A stretch of DNA of 64,000 bases. Source: Motiliproteus sp041586735. GTDB taxonomy: Bacteria > Pseudomonadota > Gammaproteobacteria > Pseudomonadales > Balneatricaceae. Made by a program: the position numbers and the translations under genes. A model generated the notes under the pieces. It ran no database searches. It had not been told where the DNA came from and saw only the letters and a program-made list of their open reading frames with translations. Numbering within the stretch: the first letter of the stretch is position 1; each line of letters starts with the position of its first letter. The DNA lies in contig JBFGZQ010000013.1 of the NCBI GenBank assembly GCA_041586735.1, positions 1 to 64,000 of the forward strand. Reading direction: 5' to 3'. Below are positions 34,945-44,368 of the stretch, in pieces.

Positions 34945-34961
34945 AGCACCAAACTGGTGCA
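34945..34961. promoter_or_regulatory. NtrC-binding site upstream of ntrB
   Basis: The sequence AGCACCAAACTGGTGCA matches the palindromic NtrC consensus TGCACCA-N3-TGGTGCA at all but the first defined base. It lies between the glnA terminator and the ntrB sigma-54 promoter. Confidence 0.75.
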
Positions 34962-35032
34962 TCCTCTAGTATCCGCCCAATGACGCACCATAACAACGCG
35001 CCAACCAAGGCCCTGCGTTGACATTAAGACAA

Positions 35033-35058
35033 AAAAAACCGCCCGTAGGCGGTTTTTT
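35033..35058 (-). terminator. terminator after glnA
   Basis: A perfect stem CCGCC/GGCGG with loop CGTA is flanked by six A and six T, so it can end transcription in either direction. It lies 14 bp past the glnA stop and separates glnA from ntrBC. Confidence 0.9.
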
Positions 35059-35071
35059 CAGCTCGCTAACA

Positions 35072-36478
35072 TTACACGCTGTAGTAAAGCTCAAACTCAA
35101 CCGGGTGAGTGGTCATCGCGATACGCTCCACTTCAACCTGCTTGAGCTTGATGTAGGCATCAATCGTATCATCGCTGAACACACCACCCGCGGTCAGGAA
35201 CTCACGATCAGCATCCAGCGCCTCCAGAGCCTCTTCTAGGCTGCTACACACCGTTGGGATCGCCAGCGCCTCTTCAGCGGGCAGGTCATACAGATCCTTG
35301 TCTGCGGCATCGCCAGGGTGGATCTTGTTCTTAATGCCGTCTATAGCACCCATCATCAGCGCGGTGAAGCACAGGTAAGGGTTAGCCGCTGGATCAGGGA
35401 AGCGGAACTCGACCCGACGCGCCTTAGGGTTGGTGACATAAGGAATACGGATAGAAGCAGAACGGTTACGCGCAGAGTACGCCAGCATAACCGGCGCTTC
35501 GTAGCCAGGCACCAGACGCTTGTAGGAGTTAGTGGCTGGGTTAGCAAAGGCGTTGATCGCCTTAGCATGCTTGATAACACCACCGATGGCGTACAGCGCC
35601 ATATCGCTCAGACCGCCGTAGGAATCGCCAGAGAACAGGTTCTGACCATCTTTAGAGATCGACATATGTACGTGCATACCTGAACCGTTATCGCCAACCA
35701 GCGGCTTAGGCATAAAAGTAGCGGTCTTGCCGTACGAGTGTGCCACGTTGTGGACACAGTACTTCAGCACCTGAACTTCGTCAGCTTTCTTAACCAGGGT
35801 GTTTGGACCCACGCCGATTTCACACTGGCCCGCGGTACCGACTTCATGGTGATGTACTTCGATCGTCAGACCCATGGAGGTCATCGCATCGCACATGGCG
35901 GCACGCAGATCATGCAGCGAGTCGACCGGAGGCACGGGGAAGTAACCGCCCTTAACCACGGGACGGTGGCCGATGTTACCGCTATCAAACTCGCGGTTAG
36001 ATGACCAAGCTGCCTCTTCAGAGGAGATCTGGTAGCCGGCACCCGAGATATCGGCATGCCATTTCACATCGTCAAACACGAAGAACTCGGGCTCAGGACC
36101 AAACAACGCAGAATCACCAATACCTGAGGACGCCAAATAGGCTTCACAGCGCGCAGCGATGGATCGCGGATCACGCTCGTAGCCCTGACCCGTGGTCGGC
36201 TCAACGATGTTACAACGCACGATAACCGTGGCATCTTCGGTGAATGGATCCAAGCGTGAAGCGGAGTCATCGGGAAGAAGGATCATGTCTGATTCGTTGA
36301 TACCCTTCCAACCCGCAATAGAAGAGCCATCGAACATCTTGCCCTCTTCGAAGAAATCATCGTTCACATCGGAAGACGGGATCGTAACGTGCTGCTCTTT
36401 GCCTTTGGTGTCGGTAAAACGCATATCGACCCAACGCGCTTCACTCTCTTGGATCAACTTCAGAGTATGGCCTAGCAT
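35072..36478 (-). CDS. glnA: glutamine synthetase, type I
   Basis: A 468-residue dodecameric enzyme joining ammonia to glutamate. Motifs are FDGSSIAGWKGINESDM, the MPKPLVGDNGSGMHVH ATP site, NRSASIRIPYV and the adenylylation loop (KDLYDLPAEE) with its target Tyr, so it is the adenylylated GSI-beta form. It is preceded by a sigma-54 promoter, an NtrC site and a palindromic leader. Confidence 0.97.
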   Translation of the reverse strand: MLGHTLKLIQESEARWVDMRFTDTKGKEQHVTIPSSDVNDDFFEEGKMFDGSSIAGWKGINESDMILLPDDSASRLDPFTEDATVIVRCNIVEPTTGQGYERDPRSIAARCEAYLASSGIGDSALFGPEPEFFVFDDVKWHADISGAGYQISSEEAAWSSNREFDSGNIGHRPVVKGGYFPVPPVDSLHDLRAAMCDAMTSMGLTIEVHHHEVGTAGQCEIGVGPNTLVKKADEVQVLKYCVHNVAHSYGKTATFMPKPLVGDNGSGMHVHMSISKDGQNLFSGDSYGGLSDMALYAIGGVIKHAKAINAFANPATNSYKRLVPGYEAPVMLAYSARNRSASIRIPYVTNPKARRVEFRFPDPAANPYLCFTALMMGAIDGIKNKIHPGDAADKDLYDLPAEEALAIPTVCSSLEEALEALDADREFLTAGGVFSDDTIDAYIKLKQVEVERIAMTTHPVEFELYYSV

Positions 36479-36528
36479 AATGATGTCTCCGCTCTAACAA
36501 ACGCACAGATACTGTGCTTTGGATAATT

Positions 36529-36550
36529 CTGTAACCGAATTCGGTTACAG
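36529..36550. repeat. 22-bp perfect palindrome in the glnA leader
   Basis: The half CTGTAACCGAA is followed immediately by its exact reverse complement TTCGGTTACAG. It lies about 50 bp before the glnA ATG and downstream of the sigma-54 promoter, so it is transcribed. It could be a protein-binding operator or an RNA hairpin. No terminator T run follows. Confidence 0.8.
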
Positions 36551-36583
36551 CAAATTGTGGTTATAACGCCTGTCAATGTCATA

Positions 36584-36599
36584 GCAAACACTATGCCAA
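36584..36599 (-). promoter_or_regulatory. sigma-54 promoter of glnA
   Basis: The minus strand reads TTGGCATAGTGTTTGC, with -24 GG and -12 GC separated by exactly 10 nt. This equates to glnAp2 of E. coli. The predicted transcript starts near 36572, about 95 nt before the ATG. Confidence 0.8.
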
Positions 36600-36661
36600 C
36601 GCTCATATACACCTCTGAGCCCCGATATCCAACGATTACTCCCGCTCACCTACCCCAGTAG

Positions 36662-36708
36662 CGCACAAAAATAGTGCAATAATGATGCAGACGTTGCCTT
36701 TTGGTGCA
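36662..36708. promoter_or_regulatory. NtrC-binding sites upstream of glnA
   Basis: A 17-bp site at 36662-36678 (CGCAC-N7-GTGCA) matches the NtrC palindrome with one mismatch at the ends. A second, weak site at 36692-36708 keeps only the TGGTGCA half. Their centres are 30 bp apart and about 100 and 130 bp upstream of the predicted transcription start, like the enhancer of E. coli glnA. Confidence 0.6.
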
Positions 36709-36813
36709 CGCAGCAGCGCACTAGCATAGAGGCTTCAGGACTTAGTTCAAGAGGGCGGGCAACTATTTACGCTTAAAAAGCGGTTTTGTCGCTTCATTGA
36801 GCCAGAGCTAAGG

Positions 36814-36819
36814 TATAAT
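36814..36819 (+). promoter_or_regulatory. -10 box of typA
   Basis: A perfect TATAAT lies 43 bp upstream of the typA GTG. No good -35 is visible at the right spacing. Confidence 0.45.
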
Positions 36820-36861
36820 GCCCGATTTTTCCCACGGGCCAGCCTTGGCCGGAGCATTTCT

Positions 36862-38676
36862 GTGATTGAGAACTTACGTAACATCGCCATTATTGCCCAC
36901 GTTGACCACGGTAAAACCACCCTGGTAGACAAACTGTTATCGCAATCCGGCACCCTGGATCGCCGCGATGAAGGCGCCGAACGGATCATGGACTCCAACG
37001 ACCAGGAGCGCGAACGCGGCATCACCATCCTCGCCAAAAACACCGCTATCACCTGGAATGGCAACCACATCAACATCGTTGACACCCCAGGACACGCCGA
37101 TTTCGGTGGTGAAGTTGAGCGGGTACTGTCGATGGTCGACTGCGTACTGCTGCTGGTCGATGCGGTTGATGGCCCTATGCCACAAACCCGCTTCGTCACC
37201 CAGAAAGCGTTCGCCCAGGGCCTGAAGCCGATCGTGGTGATCAACAAGATTGACCGCCCCGGCGCACGCCCTGACTACGTCATGGATCAGGTATTTGATC
37301 TATTCGACAACCTCGGCGCTACCGACGAACAACTCGACTTCCCGGTAGTCTACGCCTCCGCCCTCAACGGCATCGCCGGACTCGACCCCACCGAGATGGC
37401 CGAGGATATGACCCCGCTGTTCGAAGCGATTATCAAGCACGTACAGCCACCGGTCATCGACGCCGAAGGCCCGTTCCAGATGCAGATCTCGGCGCTGGAC
37501 TACAACAGCTATTTAGGCGTTATCGGCGTGGGTCGCGTGACCCGCGGCCACATCAATACCAACGCTCCTATCAAGGTGATCGACAGAGAGGGCAAAGTCC
37601 GCTCCGGCAAGATCCTTAAGATCATGGGTTACATGGGTCTAGAGCGCATCGACATTACCACGGCCGAAGCCGGCCACATTGTCTGCGTGACCGGCATCGA
37701 CGGGCTGGGCATCTCCGATACCCTGTGCCACCCCGAGACTGTCGAAGCCTTGCCACCACTGAGCGTCGATGAGCCGACCGTTTCTATGACCTTCCAGGTC
37801 AACAACTCACCGTTCGCCGGCCAAGATGGCAAGTTCGTCACCTCGCGTAACATCATGGAACGCCTGGATCGCGAGCTGATCCACAACGTCGCCCTACGGG
37901 TACAGCAAGGCGACTCGCCAGAGAAATTCAAGGTATCTGGACGCGGCGAACTACATCTGTCGGTACTGATCGAGACCATGCGTCGCGAAGGTTTCGAGCT
38001 GGGCGTTTCTCGTCCTGAAGTAGTGCAGAAGATCGTCGACGGCGAGATCCAAGAGCCCTACGAGATGGTGATGCTGGATGTTGAAGAGCAACACCAGGGC
38101 TCCATTATCGAAGAGCTGGGCAAGCGTAAGGGCGACATGACCAATATGGAAGTGGATGGCAAGGGCCGCATCCGCCTGAGCTTCATCATCCCGTCACGCG
38201 GCCTGATCGGCTTCCGCAGTCAGTTCCTGACCATGACCTCGGGCACCGGCATCATGACCTCGATCTTCGATCATTACGGTCCTGTCAAAGAGGGCGAAGT
38301 CACTTCGCGCAGCAACGGCGTCCTGGTTTCCATGGTGTCAGGCAAGGCACTGGGCTACTCACTCTGGAACCTGCAAGAACGCGGCCGCCTGTGCGTAGAA
38401 CCCAATATCGAAGTGTACGAAGGGATGATTCTGGGAATCCACAGCCGCTCCAACGATCTCGCCGTCAATCCGATCAAGGGCAAGCAGCTGACCAACGTTC
38501 GTGCCTCAGGCACCGACGAAAACATTCAGCTGACACCCTCCATCAAGTTCACCCTCGAGCAGGCCCTGGACTTTATCGAAGACGACGAACTGGTAGAGGT
38601 CACCCCTCACGCCATCCGCCTGCGCAAGAAGTTCCTCAAGGAGCACGAGCGTAAGCGCGCCGCACGTGGCGGCTGA
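36862..38676 (+). CDS. typA: translational GTPase TypA/BipA
   Basis: 604 residues. The GTPase domain has AHVDHGKTTLVD (G1), DTPGHADFGGEVERVL (G3) and INKIDRPGARPDYV (G4). EF-G-like beta-barrel and alpha/beta domains and the BipA-specific C-terminal domain follow. It binds 70S ribosomes and affects 50S assembly and stress adaptation. The start is GTG at 36862, with GGAG 7 nt upstream. The basic tail (KKFLKEHERKRAARGG) is typical. Confidence 0.97.
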   Translation: MIENLRNIAIIAHVDHGKTTLVDKLLSQSGTLDRRDEGAERIMDSNDQERERGITILAKNTAITWNGNHINIVDTPGHADFGGEVERVLSMVDCVLLLVDAVDGPMPQTRFVTQKAFAQGLKPIVVINKIDRPGARPDYVMDQVFDLFDNLGATDEQLDFPVVYASALNGIAGLDPTEMAEDMTPLFEAIIKHVQPPVIDAEGPFQMQISALDYNSYLGVIGVGRVTRGHINTNAPIKVIDREGKVRSGKILKIMGYMGLERIDITTAEAGHIVCVTGIDGLGISDTLCHPETVEALPPLSVDEPTVSMTFQVNNSPFAGQDGKFVTSRNIMERLDRELIHNVALRVQQGDSPEKFKVSGRGELHLSVLIETMRREGFELGVSRPEVVQKIVDGEIQEPYEMVMLDVEEQHQGSIIEELGKRKGDMTNMEVDGKGRIRLSFIIPSRGLIGFRSQFLTMTSGTGIMTSIFDHYGPVKEGEVTSRSNGVLVSMVSGKALGYSLWNLQERGRLCVEPNIEVYEGMILGIHSRSNDLAVNPIKGKQLTNVRASGTDENIQLTPSIKFTLEQALDFIEDDELVEVTPHAIRLRKKFLKEHERKRAARGG

Positions 38677-38693
38677 TCTCTAAACCGGCATCA

Positions 38694-38723
38694 TAAAAAA
38701 CCCCGCAGCCAGCGGGGTTTTTT
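38694..38723 (+). terminator. terminator after typA
   Basis: The stem CCCCGC/GCGGGG with a 5-nt loop is flanked by A6 and T6. It lies 18 bp past the typA stop. Confidence 0.93.
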
Positions 38724-38808
38724 ATGGGTGGCCCACGACTCATGTATCGATAGCCCCCACCCAAGATCTCTTATACTATCAAGTGATCTGTCGGCAGGAG
38801 CCCTTTCT

Positions 38809-39759
38809 ATGCACACCCTTTTTCCCGAGATCCAACCCTATCTGCAGCAACAGCTGAACGTTGACCCACGGCACAGCCTGTATATAGAGGAGAGCGGTAA
38901 CCCGCGCGGCCAGCCGGTACTGTTTGTCCATGGTGGTCCTGGCGGGGCGACCAGCGAGTTCGGACGACGATTTTTTGATCCGGAAAAATACCGCATCATC
39001 CTGTTTGATCAGCGCGGCTGCGGCAGATCCACCCCGCATGCCGAGCTGCACGACAACAGCACCGCTCACCTACTGGCTGATATGGAAGCGATCCGCCTGC
39101 ACCTCGGCATCGATAGCTGGTTGCTGTTCGGCGGCTCTTGGGGCTCGACCCTGAGCCTGCTCTATGCCCAGGCCTATCCCGAGCGTGTTAATGGTCTAAT
39201 CCTGCGCGGTATCTTCCTGTGCCGTGATCAGGATATCCGTTGGTTTTACCAGGAGGGTGCCAATCAGATCTTTCCTGACCATTGGCACGAGTACGCCGCG
39301 CAGATCCCCAAATCCGAACAACACGACTTTGTCTCCGCCTATTACAAACGCCTCACCTCGAGCAACGAGATCGCCCGGATGGCGGCAGCTAAAGCCTGGT
39401 CTAGCTGGGAGGCGCGCTGCTCGACCCTGAACCCCAGCAACAGCCTGGTGAACCACTTCAGCGAACCCCATGTAGCACTGGCGATGGCTCGCATCGAGGC
39501 GCACTACTTCGTTAACAAAGCGTTTATTGAACCCAACCAGATCCTCGATCAGGCTGACAGAATCCGCAGTATTCCTGCTATCATCGTCCACGGCCGTTAC
39601 GACATGGTCTGCCCGGTGAATCAGGCGCTATCACTGTATGATTTGTTGCCCGAGGCGGAGCTGCATATTGTCCGCGATGCCGGCCATTCTGCACTGGAAC
39701 CCGGCATCACCGACAACCTGATCAAGGCCACTAACCACTTCGCTATGCGCCTGGCCTAA
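38809..39759 (+). CDS. pip: prolyl aminopeptidase
   Basis: A 316-residue alpha/beta hydrolase of family S33. It has the oxyanion HGGPGG (FVHGGPGGATS), DQRGCGRSTPH, nucleophile Ser in GGSWGSTLSLLYA, the catalytic Asp in HGRYDMVCPV and His in AGHSALEP. It removes N-terminal proline from peptides. The start at 38809 has AGGAG 8 nt upstream; longer frames upstream have no support. Confidence 0.94.
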   Translation: MHTLFPEIQPYLQQQLNVDPRHSLYIEESGNPRGQPVLFVHGGPGGATSEFGRRFFDPEKYRIILFDQRGCGRSTPHAELHDNSTAHLLADMEAIRLHLGIDSWLLFGGSWGSTLSLLYAQAYPERVNGLILRGIFLCRDQDIRWFYQEGANQIFPDHWHEYAAQIPKSEQHDFVSAYYKRLTSSNEIARMAAAKAWSSWEARCSTLNPSNSLVNHFSEPHVALAMARIEAHYFVNKAFIEPNQILDQADRIRSIPAIIVHGRYDMVCPVNQALSLYDLLPEAELHIVRDAGHSALEPGITDNLIKATNHFAMRLA

Positions 39760-39798
39760 TCGCTTCAGCTGAGCGCCTATCTTGCCGCAAGGACCCCT

Positions 39799-40236
39799 AT
39801 GCTTGCTTTGATTCAACGCGTTAGCGAAGCCTCGGTGAGGATAGATAATGATATCCATGGCCAGATAGGCCCCGGGATCCTATTACTGCTCGGGGTACAA
39901 AAAGGTGACGATCGGGCGGCGGCGGACAGGTTACTAAAAAAGGTGCTGGCCTATCGCATCTTCAACGATAGCGATGGCAAGATGAACCTGAGCCTGACCC
40001 AGACTGGCGGCGGGCTGCTGATTGTCTCCCAGTTCACCCTGGCCGCAGACACCCGCAAAGGTCTACGTCCCGGCTTTTCCACGGCGGCGCCCCCAGAACA
40101 GGGTGAAGCGCTGTACGATTATTTTATCAGCCAGGCACGCAGACAGGCGTTGCAGATAGCCAGCGGTCGGTTTGGTGCGGACATGCAGGTCGCGCTGATC
40201 AATGACGGTCCAGTCACCTTTATGCTCAATAGTTAA
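39799..40236 (+). CDS. dtd: D-aminoacyl-tRNA deacylase
   Basis: A 145-residue dimeric proofreading enzyme that hydrolyses D-aminoacyl-tRNAs. Motifs are MLALIQRVSEASVRID, LLLGVQKGDD, the SQFTLAADTRKGLRPGF active-site loop and the C-terminal NDGPVTFML motif containing the cross-subunit Gly-cisPro pair. It follows pip by 39 bp and may share its transcript. Confidence 0.96.
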   Translation: MLALIQRVSEASVRIDNDIHGQIGPGILLLLGVQKGDDRAAADRLLKKVLAYRIFNDSDGKMNLSLTQTGGGLLIVSQFTLAADTRKGLRPGFSTAAPPEQGEALYDYFISQARRQALQIASGRFGADMQVALINDGPVTFMLNS

Positions 40237-40291
40237 CAACAATCTAAATCCTTGAAGATACAAAAACTGAATATGAAATCGTTATCCTATT

Positions 40292-41299
40292 TTGATTAAT
40301 CAAATACGAATCAAAATCAAGCCTTTCGTAAATACTAACTTTCCGGGTCTACTGGCGTGCATCACCATCGGCCTGGCCGCGGGCTTTCTGGCTGACCATT
40401 ACGGCGGCCCAACGATGCTCTATGCACTACTATTAGGCATCGCCGTTAATTTCTTGCACGATAATGAGCACACTCAAGCCGGCATCGAACTGTCGGTCAA
40501 ATCTATTCTCAGGATTGGCGTCGCCCTGCTCGGCTTTCGTATATCCGTTGACGCGGTGCTGGCGCTAGGTTGGCCACCGGTGCTACTGGTCGTCGGTAGC
40601 GTCATTGCCACGATCGGCTTTGGCGCCTTCTGCGCCCGTTTTATTCAACGCGATAGCCATTTCGGGCTACTCACCGGCGGTGCTGTTGCCATCTGCGGTG
40701 CTTCTGCGGCACTGGCAATCTCCGCACTATCGCCCAAGACCCCCGAACACCAACGCGACACCCTGTTTACCGTGATCGCCGTCACGGCCATGAGCACCAT
40801 GGCGATGATATTCTATCCGCTGTTTGCGGCCTTTATCGGCCTCAGTGACACGGCTAGCGGCATCTTCTTCGGAGCCACCATCCACGACGTCGCCCAGGTA
40901 GTCGGTGCCGGTTACAGCCTGTCGGAAGAATCCGGCGATATAGCCACGGTGATCAAGCTGCTTCGTGTGGCCATGCTGCTACCGATCGTGCTGTTATTAT
41001 CGGTATGGATGCGCCGGCAGCAGCGCGGCAATAGTGCATCCACACCGTTACCGGTCCCCTGGTTCGTGTTTGCGTTTGCGCTGTTTGTGGCCATCAATAG
41101 CAGTGGCTGGATACCTGTTTATCTCACTGAAATTCTGGTCGAGATCTCCAGCAGCTGTATTGTCACCGCGGTGGCGGCCTTGGGGATGAAAACTTCATTG
41201 GCAGAACTGATCAAGATCGGCCCTCGACCCGTGCTGCTAATCGTCGCCGAAACCCTGTTTTTAGCCGCTATTGTCAGTATCACGCTGCAGTTTATGTAG
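40292..41299 (+). CDS. UPF0324 (YeiH) family membrane protein
   Basis: A 335-residue protein with about ten membrane segments. The family pattern is PTMLYALLLGIAVNFL, KSILRIGVALLGFRIS, the GGAVAICGASAALAI loop, FFGATIHDVAQVVGAGYSLS and AALGMKTSLAEL. Some members are annotated as putative sulfate or sulfite exporters. That function is not established. Translation appears to start at TTG (40292). Confidence 0.88.
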   Translation: MINQIRIKIKPFVNTNFPGLLACITIGLAAGFLADHYGGPTMLYALLLGIAVNFLHDNEHTQAGIELSVKSILRIGVALLGFRISVDAVLALGWPPVLLVVGSVIATIGFGAFCARFIQRDSHFGLLTGGAVAICGASAALAISALSPKTPEHQRDTLFTVIAVTAMSTMAMIFYPLFAAFIGLSDTASGIFFGATIHDVAQVVGAGYSLSEESGDIATVIKLLRVAMLLPIVLLLSVWMRRQQRGNSASTPLPVPWFVFAFALFVAINSSGWIPVYLTEILVEISSSCIVTAVAALGMKTSLAELIKIGPRPVLLIVAETLFLAAIVSITLQFM

Positions 41300-41472
41300 G
41301 GATTCTGCGAAGAACTCCCGTATAGCGGCCGCCATCTACCAAGCCCCTCCGCTGACACCCAGAGCGACACCCAGAGCGACAGAGTCGTCTTGGGCTGGTA
41401 AATATCGTACAATAGCGCACGTTAAAACTACGCGTATCTGTTGTCATCATCCAGAATCAGGCCAGACTATCC

Positions 41473-42051
41473 ATGAATATCGAACAAACGCTACTCGAGC
41501 GCAGCGGCTCAACATGCGAGCTCTGCTCCTCCGACGCCAACCTGAGCGCCTACTCGGTGCCGCCAGTGACCGATGAGAGTGCCGAGCGTTCGCTATTGCT
41601 CTGTGATACTTGCAGTAACCAGATCGACAATCCTGAAAGTATGGAGGCCAACCATTGGCGCTGCCTGACCGACAGTATGTGGAGCCAGGAACCGGCGGTG
41701 CAGGTGATGGCTTATCGTCTATTAACACGCCTCTCTACTGAACCCTGGGCACAGGATCAGCTGGAGATGCTGTATCTGGACGAAGAGACCAAGGCCTGGG
41801 CCGAAGCCGATAACAACAGCGCCGACAGCGATGCCGAATCCACCACCAAAGACAGCAACGGCGCGATTCTCAATGGCGGCGATACCGTGACCCTGATTAA
41901 AGATTTGGATGTTAAGGGCGCAGGATTCACCGCCAAACGTGGTACCGCCGTGCGCGGCATCTCGCTAACCAATAATCCCGAGCAGATAGAAGGGCGGGTC
42001 AACGGCGTACGCATCGTACTGCTGACCAAGTTCCTGAAGAAGTCGGGCTAA
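41473..42051 (+). CDS. phnA: PhnA family zinc-ribbon protein
   Basis: 192 residues. An N-terminal four-Cys zinc ribbon (CELCSS ... CDTCSNQ) with a PhnA N-domain leads to a middle helical region and an acidic linker (~residues 115-130). The C-terminal PhnA domain follows (DGDTV-like NGGDTVTLIKDLDVKGAGF, GTAVRGISLTN). Despite the name, family members are not proven to act in phosphonate metabolism. It stands alone. Confidence 0.88.
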   Translation: MNIEQTLLERSGSTCELCSSDANLSAYSVPPVTDESAERSLLLCDTCSNQIDNPESMEANHWRCLTDSMWSQEPAVQVMAYRLLTRLSTEPWAQDQLEMLYLDEETKAWAEADNNSADSDAESTTKDSNGAILNGGDTVTLIKDLDVKGAGFTAKRGTAVRGISLTNNPEQIEGRVNGVRIVLLTKFLKKSG

Positions 42052-42144
42052 AAGCCCTATCGGAGAGCGCCTGAGTCGTAAACTGCCGGGTAAAAGCTCG
42101 ACCCACAAGGAGGTGGATCAAACTCATTCCGACAGCAGGACTGC

Positions 42145-42774
42145 TCAGCCCTTCAGGGCCTGGATTTCGCGCGCCAGCGCCTTGGCCATCGCCGGACGCG
42201 CTAGCAGCCGTTCCCGATAGGCATTAAGATTAACCTGCTCGATCGGCTGCTCAAATTTCACCCCCCACTGCAGCGTATGAGCGATCAAAATATCGACCGC
42301 CGTAAAGCTATCGCCCAGCAGATAATCCTTATCACCCAGGCCCTGACTGAGAACCTCCAGCGCTTTCTGGTACTCCCAGCTGGCGGTGGCAAAGATCTCT
42401 TGAATCCGCCGCTCTTCAGGCAGGGCAAACCTGTGCTTTGCCATGGTCCAGAGCGGCTGCTCCAACTCACAGACAGCAAAATAGCTCCACTGCTCAAATA
42501 ACCCACGCAGGTGGCTGCCGACGACAGGAATCAGTGAACTATCGCCGTACTTGTCCGCCAAGTAGCTGACAATCGCAGCCGATTCAAACATCACCAGCGC
42601 ATCGTCCTCAATCACCGGCAACTTACCGGCAGGGTTCAGGGCCAGAAATGTGGGCGTGCGGTTGTCACCTTTGGAGAAATCGATCAGTTGATACTGATAA
42701 TCAATCCCCAGCTCTTCCAGCAACCAGGTGATCCGTAATGAGCGGGAGTTGGGGGAACCGTAGACCTTAACCAT
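42145..42774 (-). CDS. glutathione S-transferase family protein
   Basis: 209 residues. The N-terminal thioredoxin-like domain has VKVYGSPNSRSLRITWLLEELG, AGKLPVIEDDALVMFESAAIVSYLAD with the cis-Pro and the ES glutathione-gamma-Glu contact, followed by the helical domain (LLGDSFTAVDI N-cap motif). The substrate is unknown. The start at 42774 has GAGGA 8 nt upstream; a GTG two codons earlier is less likely. Confidence 0.9.
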   Translation of the reverse strand: MVKVYGSPNSRSLRITWLLEELGIDYQYQLIDFSKGDNRTPTFLALNPAGKLPVIEDDALVMFESAAIVSYLADKYGDSSLIPVVGSHLRGLFEQWSYFAVCELEQPLWTMAKHRFALPEERRIQEIFATASWEYQKALEVLSQGLGDKDYLLGDSFTAVDILIAHTLQWGVKFEQPIEQVNLNAYRERLLARPAMAKALAREIQALKG

Positions 42775-43033
42775 GAACACTATCCTCTGCGTCGATAATA
42801 AAAGCTGACCCTCAGGCCCAGTGTCTCAGCTTAGTCATGGCCTGACCGACTGACAACTAAAGACCTCGATTCAGCACTTTGACTATTCAATGACAGACGA
42901 TTCAGCTATGCACGATTCAACTACAGGCCGCCTATAGCGGCCTTTAAAGGCGCTGTAGTAGAGCACCGGAATCACCACCAGCCCGGCAATGGCAATAAGA
43001 GCAGAATAAGAAATAGAACCGCTAGCCGTTGAG

Positions 43034-43987
43034 CTAGAGCCAGCCCTTGCGCTTAAAGTAGACGTAGGGGGCCATGCCCGCCAGCACCATCAACCCCAGC
43101 GCCCAGGGATAGCCGAGCCTCCACTGCAGCTCGGGCATAAAATCAAAGTTCATGCCATAGATGCTGGCCACCAACGTGGGTGGCAAAAACACTACGGCGG
43201 CGATCGAGAAGGTCTTGATAATCTGATTTTGCTCGATATTGATAAACCCCTGCGTCGAGTCCATCAAGAAATTGATCTTGTCGAACAGGAAGGTGTTATG
43301 CGACATCAGCGTGTCGACGTCGCGCATCACCACCCGACACTCCTCCTGCCACTGAGGATGCTCGCGCAGGTGGCGCATCAAAAAAGCCACCGAGCGCTTG
43401 GTATCCATTAGGCACAAGCGGATCTTACCGTTGCTGTCTTCCAGCTTGGCGAGCTGATCGATGGCATCATCCAGCGGGGCGTCTTCATCCTCCAGCACCG
43501 AGAAGCTCACCCTCTCGAGTCCCGTATGAATATCCTCGAGCTGGTCGGCCAGATTCTCCACTTTCTGATCAAACAGCGATACCAGCAGCTCCGAGGGCGA
43601 ATTTACCTCGATCTGACCGGCTCGGGTACGCAATCGCAGTAGCCGAAAATCGGCAAGATCATCATCGCGAACCGAGATCAGTCGTTCGGGTTGCAGAATA
43701 AAGGCAACCGTCACCGTCTGATGGCGCCCCTCAATCTGGGTCAAAAACAGCGAGTGGATATGCACCCCGCTATGATCGATAAAATAGCGTGCGGAGGACT
43801 CGATCTCCTCGACCTCATCGGATTCGGGCAGCTCTGCACGCAGAAACGCCTCTAGCTGATCACGCTCCTCTTCGGTCGGCTCATCGGCATCGATCCAGGC
43901 CCCTTCCGCCAGTAAGGGAAGCTGTTCGCCCGTGGCGATAGGCTGCTGCGCCAAGCGGCCATGATGAATACTAAAAACACGAATCAT
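43034..43987 (-). CDS. corA: CorA-type magnesium/metal transporter
   Basis: A 317-residue pentameric channel. A long cytoplasmic domain (residues ~1-255) is followed by two C-terminal membrane segments, with the YGMNF selectivity motif after the first and a basic end (YFKRKGWL). It lies alone on the minus strand. A 7-bp hairpin precedes its ribosome-binding site. Confidence 0.93.
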   Translation of the reverse strand: MIRVFSIHHGRLAQQPIATGEQLPLLAEGAWIDADEPTEEERDQLEAFLRAELPESDEVEEIESSARYFIDHSGVHIHSLFLTQIEGRHQTVTVAFILQPERLISVRDDDLADFRLLRLRTRAGQIEVNSPSELLVSLFDQKVENLADQLEDIHTGLERVSFSVLEDEDAPLDDAIDQLAKLEDSNGKIRLCLMDTKRSVAFLMRHLREHPQWQEECRVVMRDVDTLMSHNTFLFDKINFLMDSTQGFINIEQNQIIKTFSIAAVVFLPPTLVASIYGMNFDFMPELQWRLGYPWALGLMVLAGMAPYVYFKRKGWL

Positions 43988-44368
43988 GCGAGCCCCTAGG
44001 TCTGCCTGCTCGGCAGACGGCTAAAAATGTCGGGCGGCTTGAGCGCCAACCCCTGGATCTCGATCCCATCGAGAGATGGTCGGCAAGGAGCCGACCAGAC
44101 TCACCCGCGTTGCGATATCCACCCTATCCCCTGCACGCCGACCTCGACAGCAGAAACACCCTTGGCATGGGTGTTTAGCGATAAAACGATCGTCAAGCAT
44201 AGCAAAAAAACCACCAGACAGACCCTTTAGTCTCAACACAACCACCGGTTTAAGCGGATTTAATTACCGAGCCCGCGTTCCCGCTTGGCAGCGGCAGCCA
44301 GATTGACCCACAGGGGCGGCTCAGGTAGTGTTAACGCTTCATTTTTCCCCCTGCAGATGACTATCCTG
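43988..44368. other. corA-xseB intergenic region
   Basis: About 380 bp between divergent genes. It holds a perfect 7-bp hairpin in the corA leader: GTCTGCC (44000-44006) / GGCAGAC (44012-44018), just upstream of an AGGGG ribosome-binding site. No other element or gene was recognised. Confidence 0.6.

Larger units (their letters stand above)
34753..35032. other. glnA-ntrB intergenic region
   Basis: About 280 bp without a credible gene. Apart from the sigma-54 promoter and NtrC site listed separately, no further element was recognised. Confidence 0.7.

Noticed and set aside
34715..35008. A 97-codon minus-strand ORF between glnA and ntrB.
   Set aside because: It runs through the NtrC site and sigma-54 promoter and has no recognisable protein features.
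42883..43015. A 45-codon minus-strand frame downstream of corA that resembles the end of an RND efflux permease (ALIAIAGLVVIPVLYYSAF).
   Set aside because: Too short and hydrophobic to tell from chance; no other part of such a gene is nearby.
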